A stretch of DNA of 8,770 nucleotides from an uncultured Prevotellaceae bacterium (GCA_947306605.1 CAMZHB010000050.1:1-8770), one strand, 5' to 3'; shown: positions 1 through 8,045, numbered from the stretch's first letter. Notes: generated from the sequence alone by a model not told the origin. Numbers and translations are program-made.

Positions 1-2
1 CC

Positions 3-2477
3 TTGGAGGTGATTGTGGACAACGACGGCGTGACGCTCACCCCTGCCGTGGACGACGGGGCGGACAAATATCAGAAACAAGCCGTCGAAAACATCGTCCT
101 GGCCCGGCACTCCGCGTTCACGTCCACCGACGGCGAGCGGGCCTGGCGGCAGGGCGAAGGCCCGGGGTTTTCCTATAAGAAACAGATGTACATCAACCAC
201 GACAACCCGTTCGCCGACGGCACATACCGCCAGGTGGAGACCATCCGGAAAGGTCAGGAGAGCACCGCAACGTGGAAAGCCACGCTACCGGAAACAAGGG
301 AATATGCCGTGTACGTTTCGTACAAATCGCTGCCCAACAGTACGGAGCAGGCCCGTTACACCGTGTATCACCAAGGCCAACGGACGACCGTCAACGTCAA
401 TCAGGCTATCGGCGGCGGCACGTGGATTTACATCGGCACTTACCGCTTCGACCGGACGGCTCCGGGAGGCGACGAACGGAACAAGGTGGTGCTGACCAAT
501 CTCAACAACGACAAAAAAGACCGTCTGGTCACGGCCGATGCCGTGAAGTTCGGCGGCGGCATGGGAAACGTGGGGCGCTATACGGACCTGAGCAAACTGC
601 AGGACGGACAATTCGACCCCATCGAGGCACGTGATGCCGTGGTGAGCGGTTGCCCGCGTTTCTGCGAAGGCGCCCGCTACTGGATGCAGTGGGCCGGCGT
701 GCCCGACAGCATCTACGACCTGACCTTAGGGAAGAACGACTACGTGGACGACTACAAAAACCGCGGCCTGTGGGTGAACTGGCTGGCCGGCGGCTCGGAA
801 GTCAATCCCGACGAGGGGGGACTGGGCATACCCATCGACTTCAGCCTCGCCTTCCACAGCGACGCCGGCACCACGCTGACCGACCAGACGGTGGGCACAC
901 TCGCCATTTACGACGACCAGCACTACGGTGGCACCTACGCCAACGGGGCCAGCACGAAGATGAACCACCAGTTGGCCGACCTCCTGCAGAGCAGCATCAC
1001 GGAGGATGTGCGCCGGCTGTATGAACCGAACTGGAACCGACGTCAGATATGGGACAAGCCTTACTTCGAAGCATGGATGCCCAAGGCACCGGCCATGTTG
1101 CTGGAACTGTTGTCTCACCAGAATTTCGCCGACATGCGTTACGGGCTCGACCCCAGATTCCGTTTCACCGTGAGCCGCGCTATCTACAAGGGCATGCTCC
1201 GCTTCATCACGGCCCAGCGCGGCGAACGCTATGTGGTGCAGCCTCTGCCCGTGCAGAAGATGACGATGAAACCAGTGAGTGACCATGAAGTTGAACTGAC
1301 GTGGGCACCGACGCCCGACAGCTTGGAACCTACAGCCACGGCCGACCGGTACATTGTTTACCAACGCATCGGCGACAGTGACTGGGACAACGGCACCTTG
1401 GTGAAACAGCCCGGCTTCAAAGCCCAGGTAACAGCGGGTAAGGTGTGCAGCTACAAAGTGGTGGCGGTCAACGACGGTGGGCGTAGCTTCGACTCCGAAA
1501 TACTCTCAGCAGGCTTCAGCGGCGACAGTTTTGACGCCCCGGTGATGGTGGTCAACGGTTTCAACCGCATCGGTGCCCCGGCCGACTTTGAAGCCCCCGA
1601 CGAAGCAGGCAAGCGCTTGGCCGGTTTCCTGCCCGACGTGGACTTCGGCGTTCCCTACCTCAAAGATATCTCCTTCACCGGGGCGCAAAAAGAATACCGC
1701 CGCAACATTCCGTGGATGGACGACGATGCGGCGGGGTTCGGCGACAGTTACGGAGACTACGAAAAGGAAGTGATCGCAGGCAACACGTTCGACTATCCCG
1801 CCGTGCATGGTGAAGCTCTGTTGGCAGCCGGCAAAAGTTTCGTTTCAAGCAGTGACGAAGCCGTAGAAGACGGCGGCGTTGATTTGAAAGACTACGGGAT
1901 GGTGGACCTCATCCTCGGCAAAGAGTGTCAGACCAAGATGGGACACGGCAAGCATCTTCCGTTGGAGTATAAAGTCTTCACCCAACCGATGCAAGCGTGT
2001 CTCACGGCTTATCTGAAAGCCGGCGGGCGTCTGCTGGTCTCCGGCAGTTACGTGGCTTCCGACCTTTGGGACAACCCGCTGCGCATTGACGAGAGCCTGC
2101 TGGACCGTGAGCAGCTGAAGGCCGACCAAAAATTCGCCACCGATGTACTGAAGTACAAATGGCGCGTGGGTCAGGCAGCCAAAGGCGGCAAGTTGGGCTG
2201 GGTCAAGTCGGGAATCGGACGTCAGGTGGGGGCGTACTGCTATCACAACGTTCTGAACGCCGAGTGTTACGCCGTGCAGAGTCCTGACGCCTTGGAGCCG
2301 GCGGCCAACAACGCCTTTACCGTAATGCGTTACTTGGAAAACAACCTCAGTGCCGCCGTGGCCTACGACGGTGAGGATTACAAGACCTTCATCATGGGAG
2401 TTCCTTTCGAGACCATCAAGACCAGCGACGAGCGGTCGGCTCTGATGAAACAGATTGTGGACTTCCTGACCAAATAA
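3..2477 (+). CDS. Secreted N-acetylmuramoyl-L-alanine amidase-like protein with golvesin-like and FnIII domains (5' partial)
   Basis: The frame is open to the left edge, so the TTG at 3 is not a credible start and the N-terminus with any signal peptide is missing; residues are counted from base 3. About 50-190 resemble the golvesin C-terminal/xanthan lyase carbohydrate-binding-like domain (YAVYVSY, GGGTWIYIGTYRF, VTADAVKFGGG). About 205-400 resemble the second half of a zinc amidase (Amidase_3): FHSDAG at 284-289 matches the family's SIHADA zinc-ligand motif (H285), and E368 in MLLELLSHQNF fits the catalytic Glu. The first two zinc ligands would lie upstream, so the golvesin-like module appears inserted within the amidase fold. 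About 415-505 is a fibronectin III-like domain. The last 320 residues are unassigned; they contain a Rossmann-like stretch (AYLKAGGRLLVSGSYVASDL, 669-688). Homologues are often annotated 'xanthan lyase', but nothing here supports lyase activity. Inferred role: peptidoglycan amide cleavage in the envelope. It ends 10 bases before the next gene. Confidence 0.8.
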   Translation: MEVIVDNDGVTLTPAVDDGADKYQKQAVENIVLARHSAFTSTDGERAWRQGEGPGFSYKKQMYINHDNPFADGTYRQVETIRKGQESTATWKATLPETREYAVYVSYKSLPNSTEQARYTVYHQGQRTTVNVNQAIGGGTWIYIGTYRFDRTAPGGDERNKVVLTNLNNDKKDRLVTADAVKFGGGMGNVGRYTDLSKLQDGQFDPIEARDAVVSGCPRFCEGARYWMQWAGVPDSIYDLTLGKNDYVDDYKNRGLWVNWLAGGSEVNPDEGGLGIPIDFSLAFHSDAGTTLTDQTVGTLAIYDDQHYGGTYANGASTKMNHQLADLLQSSITEDVRRLYEPNWNRRQIWDKPYFEAWMPKAPAMLLELLSHQNFADMRYGLDPRFRFTVSRAIYKGMLRFITAQRGERYVVQPLPVQKMTMKPVSDHEVELTWAPTPDSLEPTATADRYIVYQRIGDSDWDNGTLVKQPGFKAQVTAGKVCSYKVVAVNDGGRSFDSEILSAGFSGDSFDAPVMVVNGFNRIGAPADFEAPDEAGKRLAGFLPDVDFGVPYLKDISFTGAQKEYRRNIPWMDDDAAGFGDSYGDYEKEVIAGNTFDYPAVHGEALLAAGKSFVSSSDEAVEDGGVDLKDYGMVDLILGKECQTKMGHGKHLPLEYKVFTQPMQACLTAYLKAGGRLLVSGSYVASDLWDNPLRIDESLLDREQLKADQKFATDVLKYKWRVGQAAKGGKLGWVKSGIGRQVGAYCYHNVLNAECYAVQSPDALEPAANNAFTVMRYLENNLSAAVAYDGEDYKTFIMGVPFETIKTSDERSALMKQIVDFLTK

Positions 2478-2487
2478 CCATATTACT

Positions 2488-4350
2488 ATGACTCACGGGA
2501 AACACATTTTGCTTTGTGTCGTGACGGCAGTCATCTGCTTGGTGACGGCCGGCGCACAGGTGAAGCCCTTCCGCTTCGCCCAGCTCACCGATGTCCATCT
2601 GAACCCCAATGGTGACGGGCCCACGAAAGCCCTCCTGCAAAGCATAGAGCAGATCAACTGCACCGACAGCATCGATTTTGTTCTTGTCACCGGCGACCTG
2701 ACCGAACAGGGCGACCGCCGCATGATACAGGAAGTGAAAAACTGCCTGGACCACCTGAAAGTCCCCTACCATGTGTGCATGGGCAACCACGAAACCACGT
2801 GGAGCGAGTCGGGCTGCACGGCTTATGGCAAGATATTCGGTCCGGAGTACTACGCATTCGATTTCAACGGCGTACATTTCATTGTGTTCAACACCGGACC
2901 TTTGCTGAAGATGGCCTACGGGCACGTTTCGCCCTACGTCATCCATTGGGCTCGCCAGGAACTGGAGCAGAACATCGGCAAGCCCGCCATCGTGGTGACC
3001 CACTATCCCATCACCGACGGTGATGTGGACAACTGGTACGATGTGACCGACGCCCTGCGCAAGCCGGGCAACATCCGCCTCTTCATCGGCGGCCATTACC
3101 ACGCCCTGCGCGACCTCCGTTACGACGGCATGCCCGGCATCCTCATGCGCAGCAACCTGCCCGACGGTGACAACAAGCCTGGTTACGGCATTTACGAAGT
3201 CGACGCGAAAGAAATCAGGGCCTACATCCAGCGTGTGGGCGAGGACAAACAGCCCGTGGCCACTTACACCATGGAGCGTGCCGACTACGACCCGGACGCA
3301 AAGGCCGACCACTATCCCGACTACAGCGTGAACCGGAAATACCCGCGTGTGAAAGAGGTGTGGACCGCTCAGGCCGGGGCCGCCGTCTACAGTTCCCCGA
3401 GCGTGGAGAAAGGCCGCGTTTTCGTGGGCGACGACGAGGGCCGCGTGCAGGCTTTCCGCCTGAAAGACGGCAGGAAGCTGTGGGACTTCAAGGCCGGCCA
3501 CCGCGTCATCGGCGGTCCTGCGGCCAGCCGTGGCATCGTGGTCTTCGGTTCGGCCGACAAGTGCATCTACGGTGTGAGCGCGGCAGACGGCAAATTGCTT
3601 TGGAAAGTCCAGGCCACGCAACCCGTGCTCGGCAGTGTGACCATAGACAAAGGCATCGCCTACATCGGCGCCAGCGACTCCACGTTCCGCGCCATCAACA
3701 TCACCACGGGAACGGTCGTATGGGCCTACCGCGGCCTGCGCGGCTACGTCATGACGAAACCTCTGGTAACGAAAGACCGCGTCATCTTCGGCGCGTGGGA
3801 CAACACGCTCTACTGTCTCCGCAAGGCCGACGGCAGGGAAGTGTGGCGGTGGACCGGCGGCCTGACGCGGATGCACTACTCCCCCGCCCAGGTCTGGCCG
3901 GTGACGGAAGGTGACCGTGTTTTCATAGTCGACCCCCAACGGGCCATGACCGCCATCAACATCCATACGGGCGAAACCGTCTGGCGCACCTTCCAGTCGA
4001 AAGTCCGTGAGAGCCTCGGCCTGTCGCGCGACGGACGGCGCCTCTACGCCAAGACCATGCAGGACAGCATCGTGTGCTACTCGGCCGACAGCGACACACC
4101 CCGGCAACTGTGGGCCACCCACGCCGACATAGGTTACGAACACGCGCCCTGCATGCTGCCCGAGCGCAACGGCATCGTCTACGGCAGCACCAACGACGGC
4201 GAGAGTTTCGCTCTCGAAGGCAAGACCGGACGTTTGCTGTGGAAACACAAGAACGGCAATTCACTGATGAATACGGTGGTGCCGCTCGGCAAGAAACGGA
4301 TACTCTTCACAAACACCGAGGGCACCCTCGGCCTGCTGAAAGAGGAGTAA
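2488..4350 (+). CDS. Secreted metallophosphoesterase fused to a PQQ-type beta-propeller
   Basis: The 620-residue protein begins with a Sec signal peptide (hydrophobic core about 7-20, likely cut after AGA, 21-23); there is no lipobox. Residues 28-250 carry the calcineurin-like phosphoesterase motif set in order: TDVH (D35, H37), TGD (D70), GNHE (N100, H101), THYP (H172) and GGHYH (H203, H205). These form the two-metal site of the superfamily, so phosphomonoester or phosphodiester hydrolysis is expected; the substrate cannot be read from sequence. Residues about 290-620 form a PQQ/BamB-like propeller: blades end in a G-x-x-x-W signature with Trp at 332, 372, 412, 453, 499 and 585, plus a degenerate blade at W542. 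No alcohol dehydrogenase catalytic residues were recognised, so the propeller is probably a binding scaffold. ATG at 2488 follows the previous stop by 10 bases, with an A/T-rich leader and no Shine-Dalgarno, as is usual in Bacteroidetes. Likely cotranscribed with the amidase-like gene. Confidence 0.9.
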   Translation: MTHGKHILLCVVTAVICLVTAGAQVKPFRFAQLTDVHLNPNGDGPTKALLQSIEQINCTDSIDFVLVTGDLTEQGDRRMIQEVKNCLDHLKVPYHVCMGNHETTWSESGCTAYGKIFGPEYYAFDFNGVHFIVFNTGPLLKMAYGHVSPYVIHWARQELEQNIGKPAIVVTHYPITDGDVDNWYDVTDALRKPGNIRLFIGGHYHALRDLRYDGMPGILMRSNLPDGDNKPGYGIYEVDAKEIRAYIQRVGEDKQPVATYTMERADYDPDAKADHYPDYSVNRKYPRVKEVWTAQAGAAVYSSPSVEKGRVFVGDDEGRVQAFRLKDGRKLWDFKAGHRVIGGPAASRGIVVFGSADKCIYGVSAADGKLLWKVQATQPVLGSVTIDKGIAYIGASDSTFRAINITTGTVVWAYRGLRGYVMTKPLVTKDRVIFGAWDNTLYCLRKADGREVWRWTGGLTRMHYSPAQVWPVTEGDRVFIVDPQRAMTAINIHTGETVWRTFQSKVRESLGLSRDGRRLYAKTMQDSIVCYSADSDTPRQLWATHADIGYEHAPCMLPERNGIVYGSTNDGESFALEGKTGRLLWKHKNGNSLMNTVVPLGKKRILFTNTEGTLGLLKEE

Positions 4351-4449
4351 TCCGATGCAGCGAATGCCCACCCTTTGTCAAAAATTTTAATCTCAAAATC
4401 CAGCGATTTATTACGCATTGATTTTCAACGGACGTCAAATATGCCAAAA

Positions 4450-4520
4450 CAGAAACGGCGTTTCAAAAGTTTGAAACGCCGTTTCTGCATCCCGAAGTCC
4501 CACCTTTGAGCCCCGGAATC
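4450..4520. repeat. Dispersed intergenic element, copy A, with an 18-bp perfect inverted repeat
   Basis: Arms 4450-4467 and 4470-4487 are perfect reverse complements around a 2-base centre (realistically a 6-base loop). The core CAAAAGTTTGAA and flanks match copy B at 8174-8245 without gaps: 30 of 39 bases over 4450-4488 by hand count, with weaker similarity continuing to about 4520. It sits just downstream of the phosphoesterase gene. On the plus strand no T-run follows the stem, but on the minus strand GTTTTGG follows it, so it could help terminate readthrough from the right. A REP-like or small non-autonomous element is the alternative reading. Confidence 0.7.
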
Positions 4521-4523
4521 CGG

Positions 4524-4553
4524 TCCCTATAAAAATTTACCCTTTTATAGGGA
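4524..4553. repeat. A/T-rich perfect inverted repeat (11-bp arms, 8-base loop)
   Basis: Left arm 4524-4534 (TCCCTATAAAA) and right arm 4543-4553 (TTTTATAGGGA) are exact reverse complements around the loop 4535-4542. It lies between two other hairpins in the gap where two operons converge. No T-run follows it on the plus strand. It could be part of a composite termination region or a protein-binding palindrome; the sequence does not decide. Confidence 0.6.
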
Positions 4554-4587
4554 AATCAGCGAAGGGATTGAGAGTTCTGGCCATAAT

Positions 4588-4619
4588 GAAAGGGCAACCA
4601 CTGGCGTGGTTGCCCTTTC
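4588..4619 (-). terminator. Hairpin terminator of the dsbD-like/permease operon
   Basis: Arms 4588-4601 and 4606-4619 form a 14-bp perfect stem with a 4-base loop (TGGC). On the minus strand it begins 21 bases past the permease stop and its descending arm ends CCCTTTC, followed by ATTATGG. There is no long U tract, so it is a weaker match to a rho-independent terminator than the one at 8267-8300. Position and stem strength still make terminator the best reading, and it may act in both directions. Confidence 0.65.
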
Positions 4620-4639
4620 TATCGTTGTCGGTTCTGACG

Positions 4640-5959
4640 TTAGGCGTTTATGAAGGGGGCAATGTACTTGAAGATGAAGAACAGGGCCAGGATGTACATC
4701 ACTACGGATACCTGACGTCCGCGACCGGAGAAGAGCTTGATCAACACGTATGAGAGCAGGCCGAGCACGATACCCTCGGAGATGCTGTAGGTGAAGGGCA
4801 TCATGAGCATGGTGATGAAGCAAGGCACGGCTTCGGTGAAATCGTTCATCTCAATGTTCACGATGGGCTTGATCATCATGACGCCTACCAGAACGAGCGC
4901 GCATGTGGTGGCTGCAGCCGGTATCATGAGGAACAGCGGCGAGAAGAACAGGGCAATGAGGAAGAGCATGGCCACGGAGAAAGAGGTTACACCCGTGCGT
5001 CCGCCGTCGGCAATGCCGGCAGTGCTTTCCACATAAGTCGTTACGGTGGACGTACCGCAGAGGGCACCTACCGTGGTACCTACGGCATCGGCCATCAAGG
5101 CTTTGTTGATGCCCGGAATCTTACCGTCTTTCTTCATCATGCCTGCACCGGTGGCAGCACCGATAAGTGTCCCCAGTGTGTCGAAGAGATCCATGAACAA
5201 CAGGGTGAACACGACCACGAGGTAGTTGATGTCGCCCGAGAGGAAGGCCGAGAAGTCCAGTTTCAGAGCGATGGGCTCAATGGACGATGGCAGGCTGACG
5301 AGGGAGAAGTTCTCAGGAATCTGGGTGACACCGAGGGGAATGCCTATCAACGTCATCAGGATGATGGTGAAGAACAAGGCGCCGCGCACTTTCAAAGCCA
5401 GCAGGATGCCACCAATCAGGATGCCGGCCATGGCCAGCAGCGATGTGGCGTTCCACGGGCCGAGCGAGAGAAGGGTGGCATTATTAGCCACAATAATACC
5501 GCCGTTCTTCAAACCGATGAAGGCAATGAAGAGACCGATACCCACGGAGATGGCGTAGCGCAGGTTGATGGGGATGGCGTTGACGATGGCCTCGCGCACC
5601 TTGAAAATGGTAAGCAAGATAAACACAACACCTTCAACAAAGACGGCGGCCAAAGCCTGTTGCCACGTGAAGCCCATGATGAGCACCAGCGTGTATGCAA
5701 AGAAGGCATTCAGACCCATGCCCGATGCCAAAGCAAAGGGCAACTTGGCATAAAACGCCATAACGAGGGTAGCCAAGATTGCGGCAATGACCGTCGCTGA
5801 GAATAAGGCGGCCTTGTCCATGCCGGTCTCACCCAAAATCAGGGGATTCACGGCCAAAATGTAGCTCATGGTAAGGAACGTGGTCAAGCCGGCCAACAAT
5901 TCCGTACGCACCGAATGTTTCTTTGGGTCAAAGCCCAATAATTTCAGAAAAAAATTCAT
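4640..5959 (-). CDS. NCS2 family purine permease (AzgA/PbuG type)
   Basis: This 439-residue, very hydrophobic inner-membrane protein is of the length usual for the AzgA-type branch of NCS2 nucleobase transporters, which import adenine, guanine or hypoxanthine by cation symport. Diagnostic segments are the N-terminal KKHSVRTELLAGLTTFLTMS (13-32), GMGLNAFFAY (80-89), DLFDTLGTLIG (257-267), GTSTVTTYVESTAGIADGGR (302-321) and SISEGI (392-397); 12-14 membrane spans are expected. The exact base specificity cannot be assigned. ATG at 5957-5959 has an A-rich leader without Shine-Dalgarno. It lies 38 bases after the dsbD-like stop, with no terminator and no TAnnTTTG box between, so cotranscription is likely; no purine riboswitch was seen. 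A 10-bp palindrome, TAGTTAACTA, sits in the gap at 5974-5983. The 4588-4619 hairpin follows the stop. Confidence 0.93.
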   Translation of the reverse strand: MNFFLKLLGFDPKKHSVRTELLAGLTTFLTMSYILAVNPLILGETGMDKAALFSATVIAAILATLVMAFYAKLPFALASGMGLNAFFAYTLVLIMGFTWQQALAAVFVEGVVFILLTIFKVREAIVNAIPINLRYAISVGIGLFIAFIGLKNGGIIVANNATLLSLGPWNATSLLAMAGILIGGILLALKVRGALFFTIILMTLIGIPLGVTQIPENFSLVSLPSSIEPIALKLDFSAFLSGDINYLVVVFTLLFMDLFDTLGTLIGAATGAGMMKKDGKIPGINKALMADAVGTTVGALCGTSTVTTYVESTAGIADGGRTGVTSFSVAMLFLIALFFSPLFLMIPAAATTCALVLVGVMMIKPIVNIEMNDFTEAVPCFITMLMMPFTYSISEGIVLGLLSYVLIKLFSGRGRQVSVVMYILALFFIFKYIAPFINA

Positions 5960-5997
5960 TTGACACTTACTTTTAGTTAACTATTTGGTTTTACTGA

Positions 5998-8031
5998 TCA
6001 CTCGTTGCCGAAACGTTCTAAGCCCTCCTGCAGGAACTTCAGGAAACGGGGCACGCTCTCGTCGTAGCCGTAGGAGCGGTTGAGCGGTTGCCCGTTGTTG
6101 TCAACCAACACGTAGAAGGGCTGTGTTTGCGCGCCGAACTTCATGCGCTGCAGATAGCTCCACTTGTCGCCCACGGTACGCAGGGTGCGCTCACGGCCGT
6201 TCTCCGTCACCGTCATGCGCTCGGGCAGCGGTGTCTTGTCGTCCACGTAGAGCGACACTAGCACGTACTTGTCCTTCAGCACCGACTGCACACGGCTGTC
6301 GTTCCACACCGCCTGCTCCATCTTGCGGCAGTTCACACAGCCGTAGCCCGTGAAGTCGAGCAGCACGGGCTTCTTTTGGCCGAGGGCATGGCTCATGCCG
6401 GCCTCGTAGTCGCGGAACTCGGATTCCACCGACTGGCGGTCGAGGCGGAAGTCCTGCGTATAGAGCGGCGGAGAGAATGCGCTGATGGCCTTCAACGGCG
6501 CGCCCCACAGGCCGGGCACCATGTAAACGGCAAAGGCGAGCGAGATGAGGGCGAGGAAGAAGCGCGGCACACTGGTATGGTCGGACGGGGCGTCACCGGG
6601 CAGGCGCAGCCAGCCCAGAAGATAGCACCCGAGCAGGGCAAAGATGACTATCCACAGGGAGAGGAACACTTCGCGGTCGAGCAGGTGCCATCCGTAGGCC
6701 AGGTCGGCCACGGAGAAGAATTTCAGGGCGAAGGCCAGTTCGATAAATCCCAGCACAACCTTGATGGTGTTCATCCATCCTCCGCTCTTGGGCAGTTTCT
6801 TCATCCACGAGGGGAACAGCGCGAACAGCATAAACGGCAATGCCAAAGCGATGGCGAAGCCCAGCATGCCCACGACTGCGGTGAGCACCTCGCCCATTGT
6901 GGACAAGCCGGCCAGGAGGAATCCGATGATGGGTCCTGTGCAACTGAAGGAGACGAGCACCAGGGTGAGGGCCATGAAGAAGATGCTTACCACGCCGGAG
7001 GTGGTGTCGGCCTTGGCATTGGCCTTGTTGTTCCAACTCGAAGGCAGGGTCAGTTCGAAGCCTCCCAGGAAGCTGGCGGCGAAGACCACGAGCAACAGGC
7101 AGATGAAGAGGTTGAATATGGCGTTCGTGCCAAGTGCGTTGAGGCCATTGGCTCCCGTCGGCCACAGCAGGCTGATGAGCAGGCCCAGTCCCACGTATAT
7201 GACCACGATGGAGAGTCCGTAGAGTATGGCTTCGCGCAGGGCGCGGCGCCGATCTTCGCTACGGTGGAGGAAGAAGCTCACGGTCATGGGTATGACGGGC
7301 CAGACACACGGTGTCACCAGGGCAATGAGTCCGCCCAGCAGGCCGAGCAGGAAGACCATGAGCAGTCCGCGGCTGGCAGGCGCGGTGTCGCCGCAGGCCT
7401 TAAGGGTTTCAACCGACGGTTGCCACCAGAGCGAGTCGAGTTGGGAGTGGAGAGTGGAGAGTTGGGAATTGAGCGTGTCGGCGGCCGGTGTTTCCTCGGG
7501 CTGGGGTGTATTGGCGGACGCGGCAGGTTGGTCCCGGTCGGATGTGTCGGCCGCTTTCGCCTCCAGTTGCGGGCTCTCGCCTGTCGTGGCAAACTCCACC
7601 TGGGTCGGCGGCAGGCAGTTCTGGTCGTTGCAGGCACCGTATTCCAGGAAGCCTTTCACCTTATACTTCGGTTGGGTGATTTTGAGGTTTTGGGTAAAGG
7701 TGGCGGCACCCTCAAAATAGCGCACGGGCATGTTGAAAATGGGGTCGAAGGTTTGCTTCTCGCCTGCTCCGGCTTTCAACTTGCCGTCGAGGGCCACGCC
7801 CTCGTGTTCTTCGAGAGTGAACGTGGCCGGCGTGGGGCCGCCTTCCAGGTCGGTGGAATAGACATGCCACCCGGCGTCGATGGTGCCCTTGAACGTTACT
7901 TCCAGCCGGGTGGGCGACACCTGGCGCGTGGACGTCGTGAAATGTACGGGCTCGGCAAACTGGGCTTGGGCGGACAAACTGGCCCAAACGGCTATGAATA
8001 AAAGGAAAAGGTTCTTTGAGCGCATTCCCAT
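5998..8031 (-). CDS. dsbD: DsbD-like thiol:disulfide interchange protein
   Basis: This 677-residue protein has all three DsbD parts and should carry electrons from cytoplasmic thioredoxin across the inner membrane to periplasmic disulfide proteins. A signal peptide (core about 7-20, likely cut after AQA) leads into the N-terminal periplasmic domain, 25-150, with a Cys pair in GACNDQNCLPP (C134, C139). A low-complexity linker (150-205) follows. The CcdA-like membrane domain, 220-510, carries VTPCVWPVIPM (C242) and SFSCTGPIIG (C364), the expected membrane redox pair. The C-terminal thioredoxin-like domain has GYGCVNCRKME (C565, C568) in place of the E. coli WCVAC motif. Extra cysteines lie at 213, 311 and 469. 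Two starts are possible, M1 at 8031 or M3 at 8025; the promoter puts the start of transcription so close that M1 would leave a leader of about 7 bases. It leads the probable operon with the permease. Confidence 0.93.
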   Translation of the reverse strand: MGMRSKNLFLLFIAVWASLSAQAQFAEPVHFTTSTRQVSPTRLEVTFKGTIDAGWHVYSTDLEGGPTPATFTLEEHEGVALDGKLKAGAGEKQTFDPIFNMPVRYFEGAATFTQNLKITQPKYKVKGFLEYGACNDQNCLPPTQVEFATTGESPQLEAKAADTSDRDQPAASANTPQPEETPAADTLNSQLSTLHSQLDSLWWQPSVETLKACGDTAPASRGLLMVFLLGLLGGLIALVTPCVWPVIPMTVSFFLHRSEDRRRALREAILYGLSIVVIYVGLGLLISLLWPTGANGLNALGTNAIFNLFICLLLVVFAASFLGGFELTLPSSWNNKANAKADTTSGVVSIFFMALTLVLVSFSCTGPIIGFLLAGLSTMGEVLTAVVGMLGFAIALALPFMLFALFPSWMKKLPKSGGWMNTIKVVLGFIELAFALKFFSVADLAYGWHLLDREVFLSLWIVIFALLGCYLLGWLRLPGDAPSDHTSVPRFFLALISLAFAVYMVPGLWGAPLKAISAFSPPLYTQDFRLDRQSVESEFRDYEAGMSHALGQKKPVLLDFTGYGCVNCRKMEQAVWNDSRVQSVLKDKYVLVSLYVDDKTPLPERMTVTENGRERTLRTVGDKWSYLQRMKFGAQTQPFYVLVDNNGQPLNRSYGYDESVPRFLKFLQEGLERFGNE
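7438..7472. repeat. Heptanucleotide tandem repeat in the dsbD-like gene linker
   Basis: Five consecutive 7-base units are visible on the plus strand: GAGTTGG, GAGTGGA, GAGTGGA, GAGTTGG, GAATTGA. On the coding (minus) strand they give a two-unit, 7-residue protein repeat, LNSQLST then LHSQLDS, within the linker before the membrane domain. Seven is not a multiple of three, so gain or loss of one unit would shift the reading frame. Confidence 0.8.
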
Positions 8032-8045
8032 TTACATATTTAATG

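Noticed and set aside
3..5. TTG as the start codon of the first gene
   Set aside because: It is only the first start-like codon after the window edge. The domain content shows that an N-terminal half is missing, so the gene begins upstream.
3..2477. Naming the first gene as a xanthan lyase
   Set aside because: The resemblance is to the accessory binding-like domain only. No polysaccharide-lyase catalytic domain is visible, and the amidase motifs explain the catalytic part better.
2416..4248. 610-residue open frame on the minus strand opposite the phosphoesterase gene
   Set aside because: It is in exact codon register with the sense gene. With codons mostly ending in G or C, the sense triplets TTA, CTA and TCA that would create antisense stops are rare. 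The translation shows no domain, and the sense gene has intact catalytic motifs.
5960..5997. Separate promoter or purine riboswitch for the permease
   Set aside because: The gap is only 38 bases, with no TAnnTTTG box on the minus strand and no room for a purine aptamer. The TAGTTAACTA palindrome alone is too short to call an operator.
6376..8001. 541-residue plus-strand open frame opposite the dsbD-like gene
   Set aside because: It has the same codon-register effect as above. The product is a low-complexity Gly/Glu/His/Gln-rich chain without recognisable domains, while the minus strand encodes a complete DsbD.
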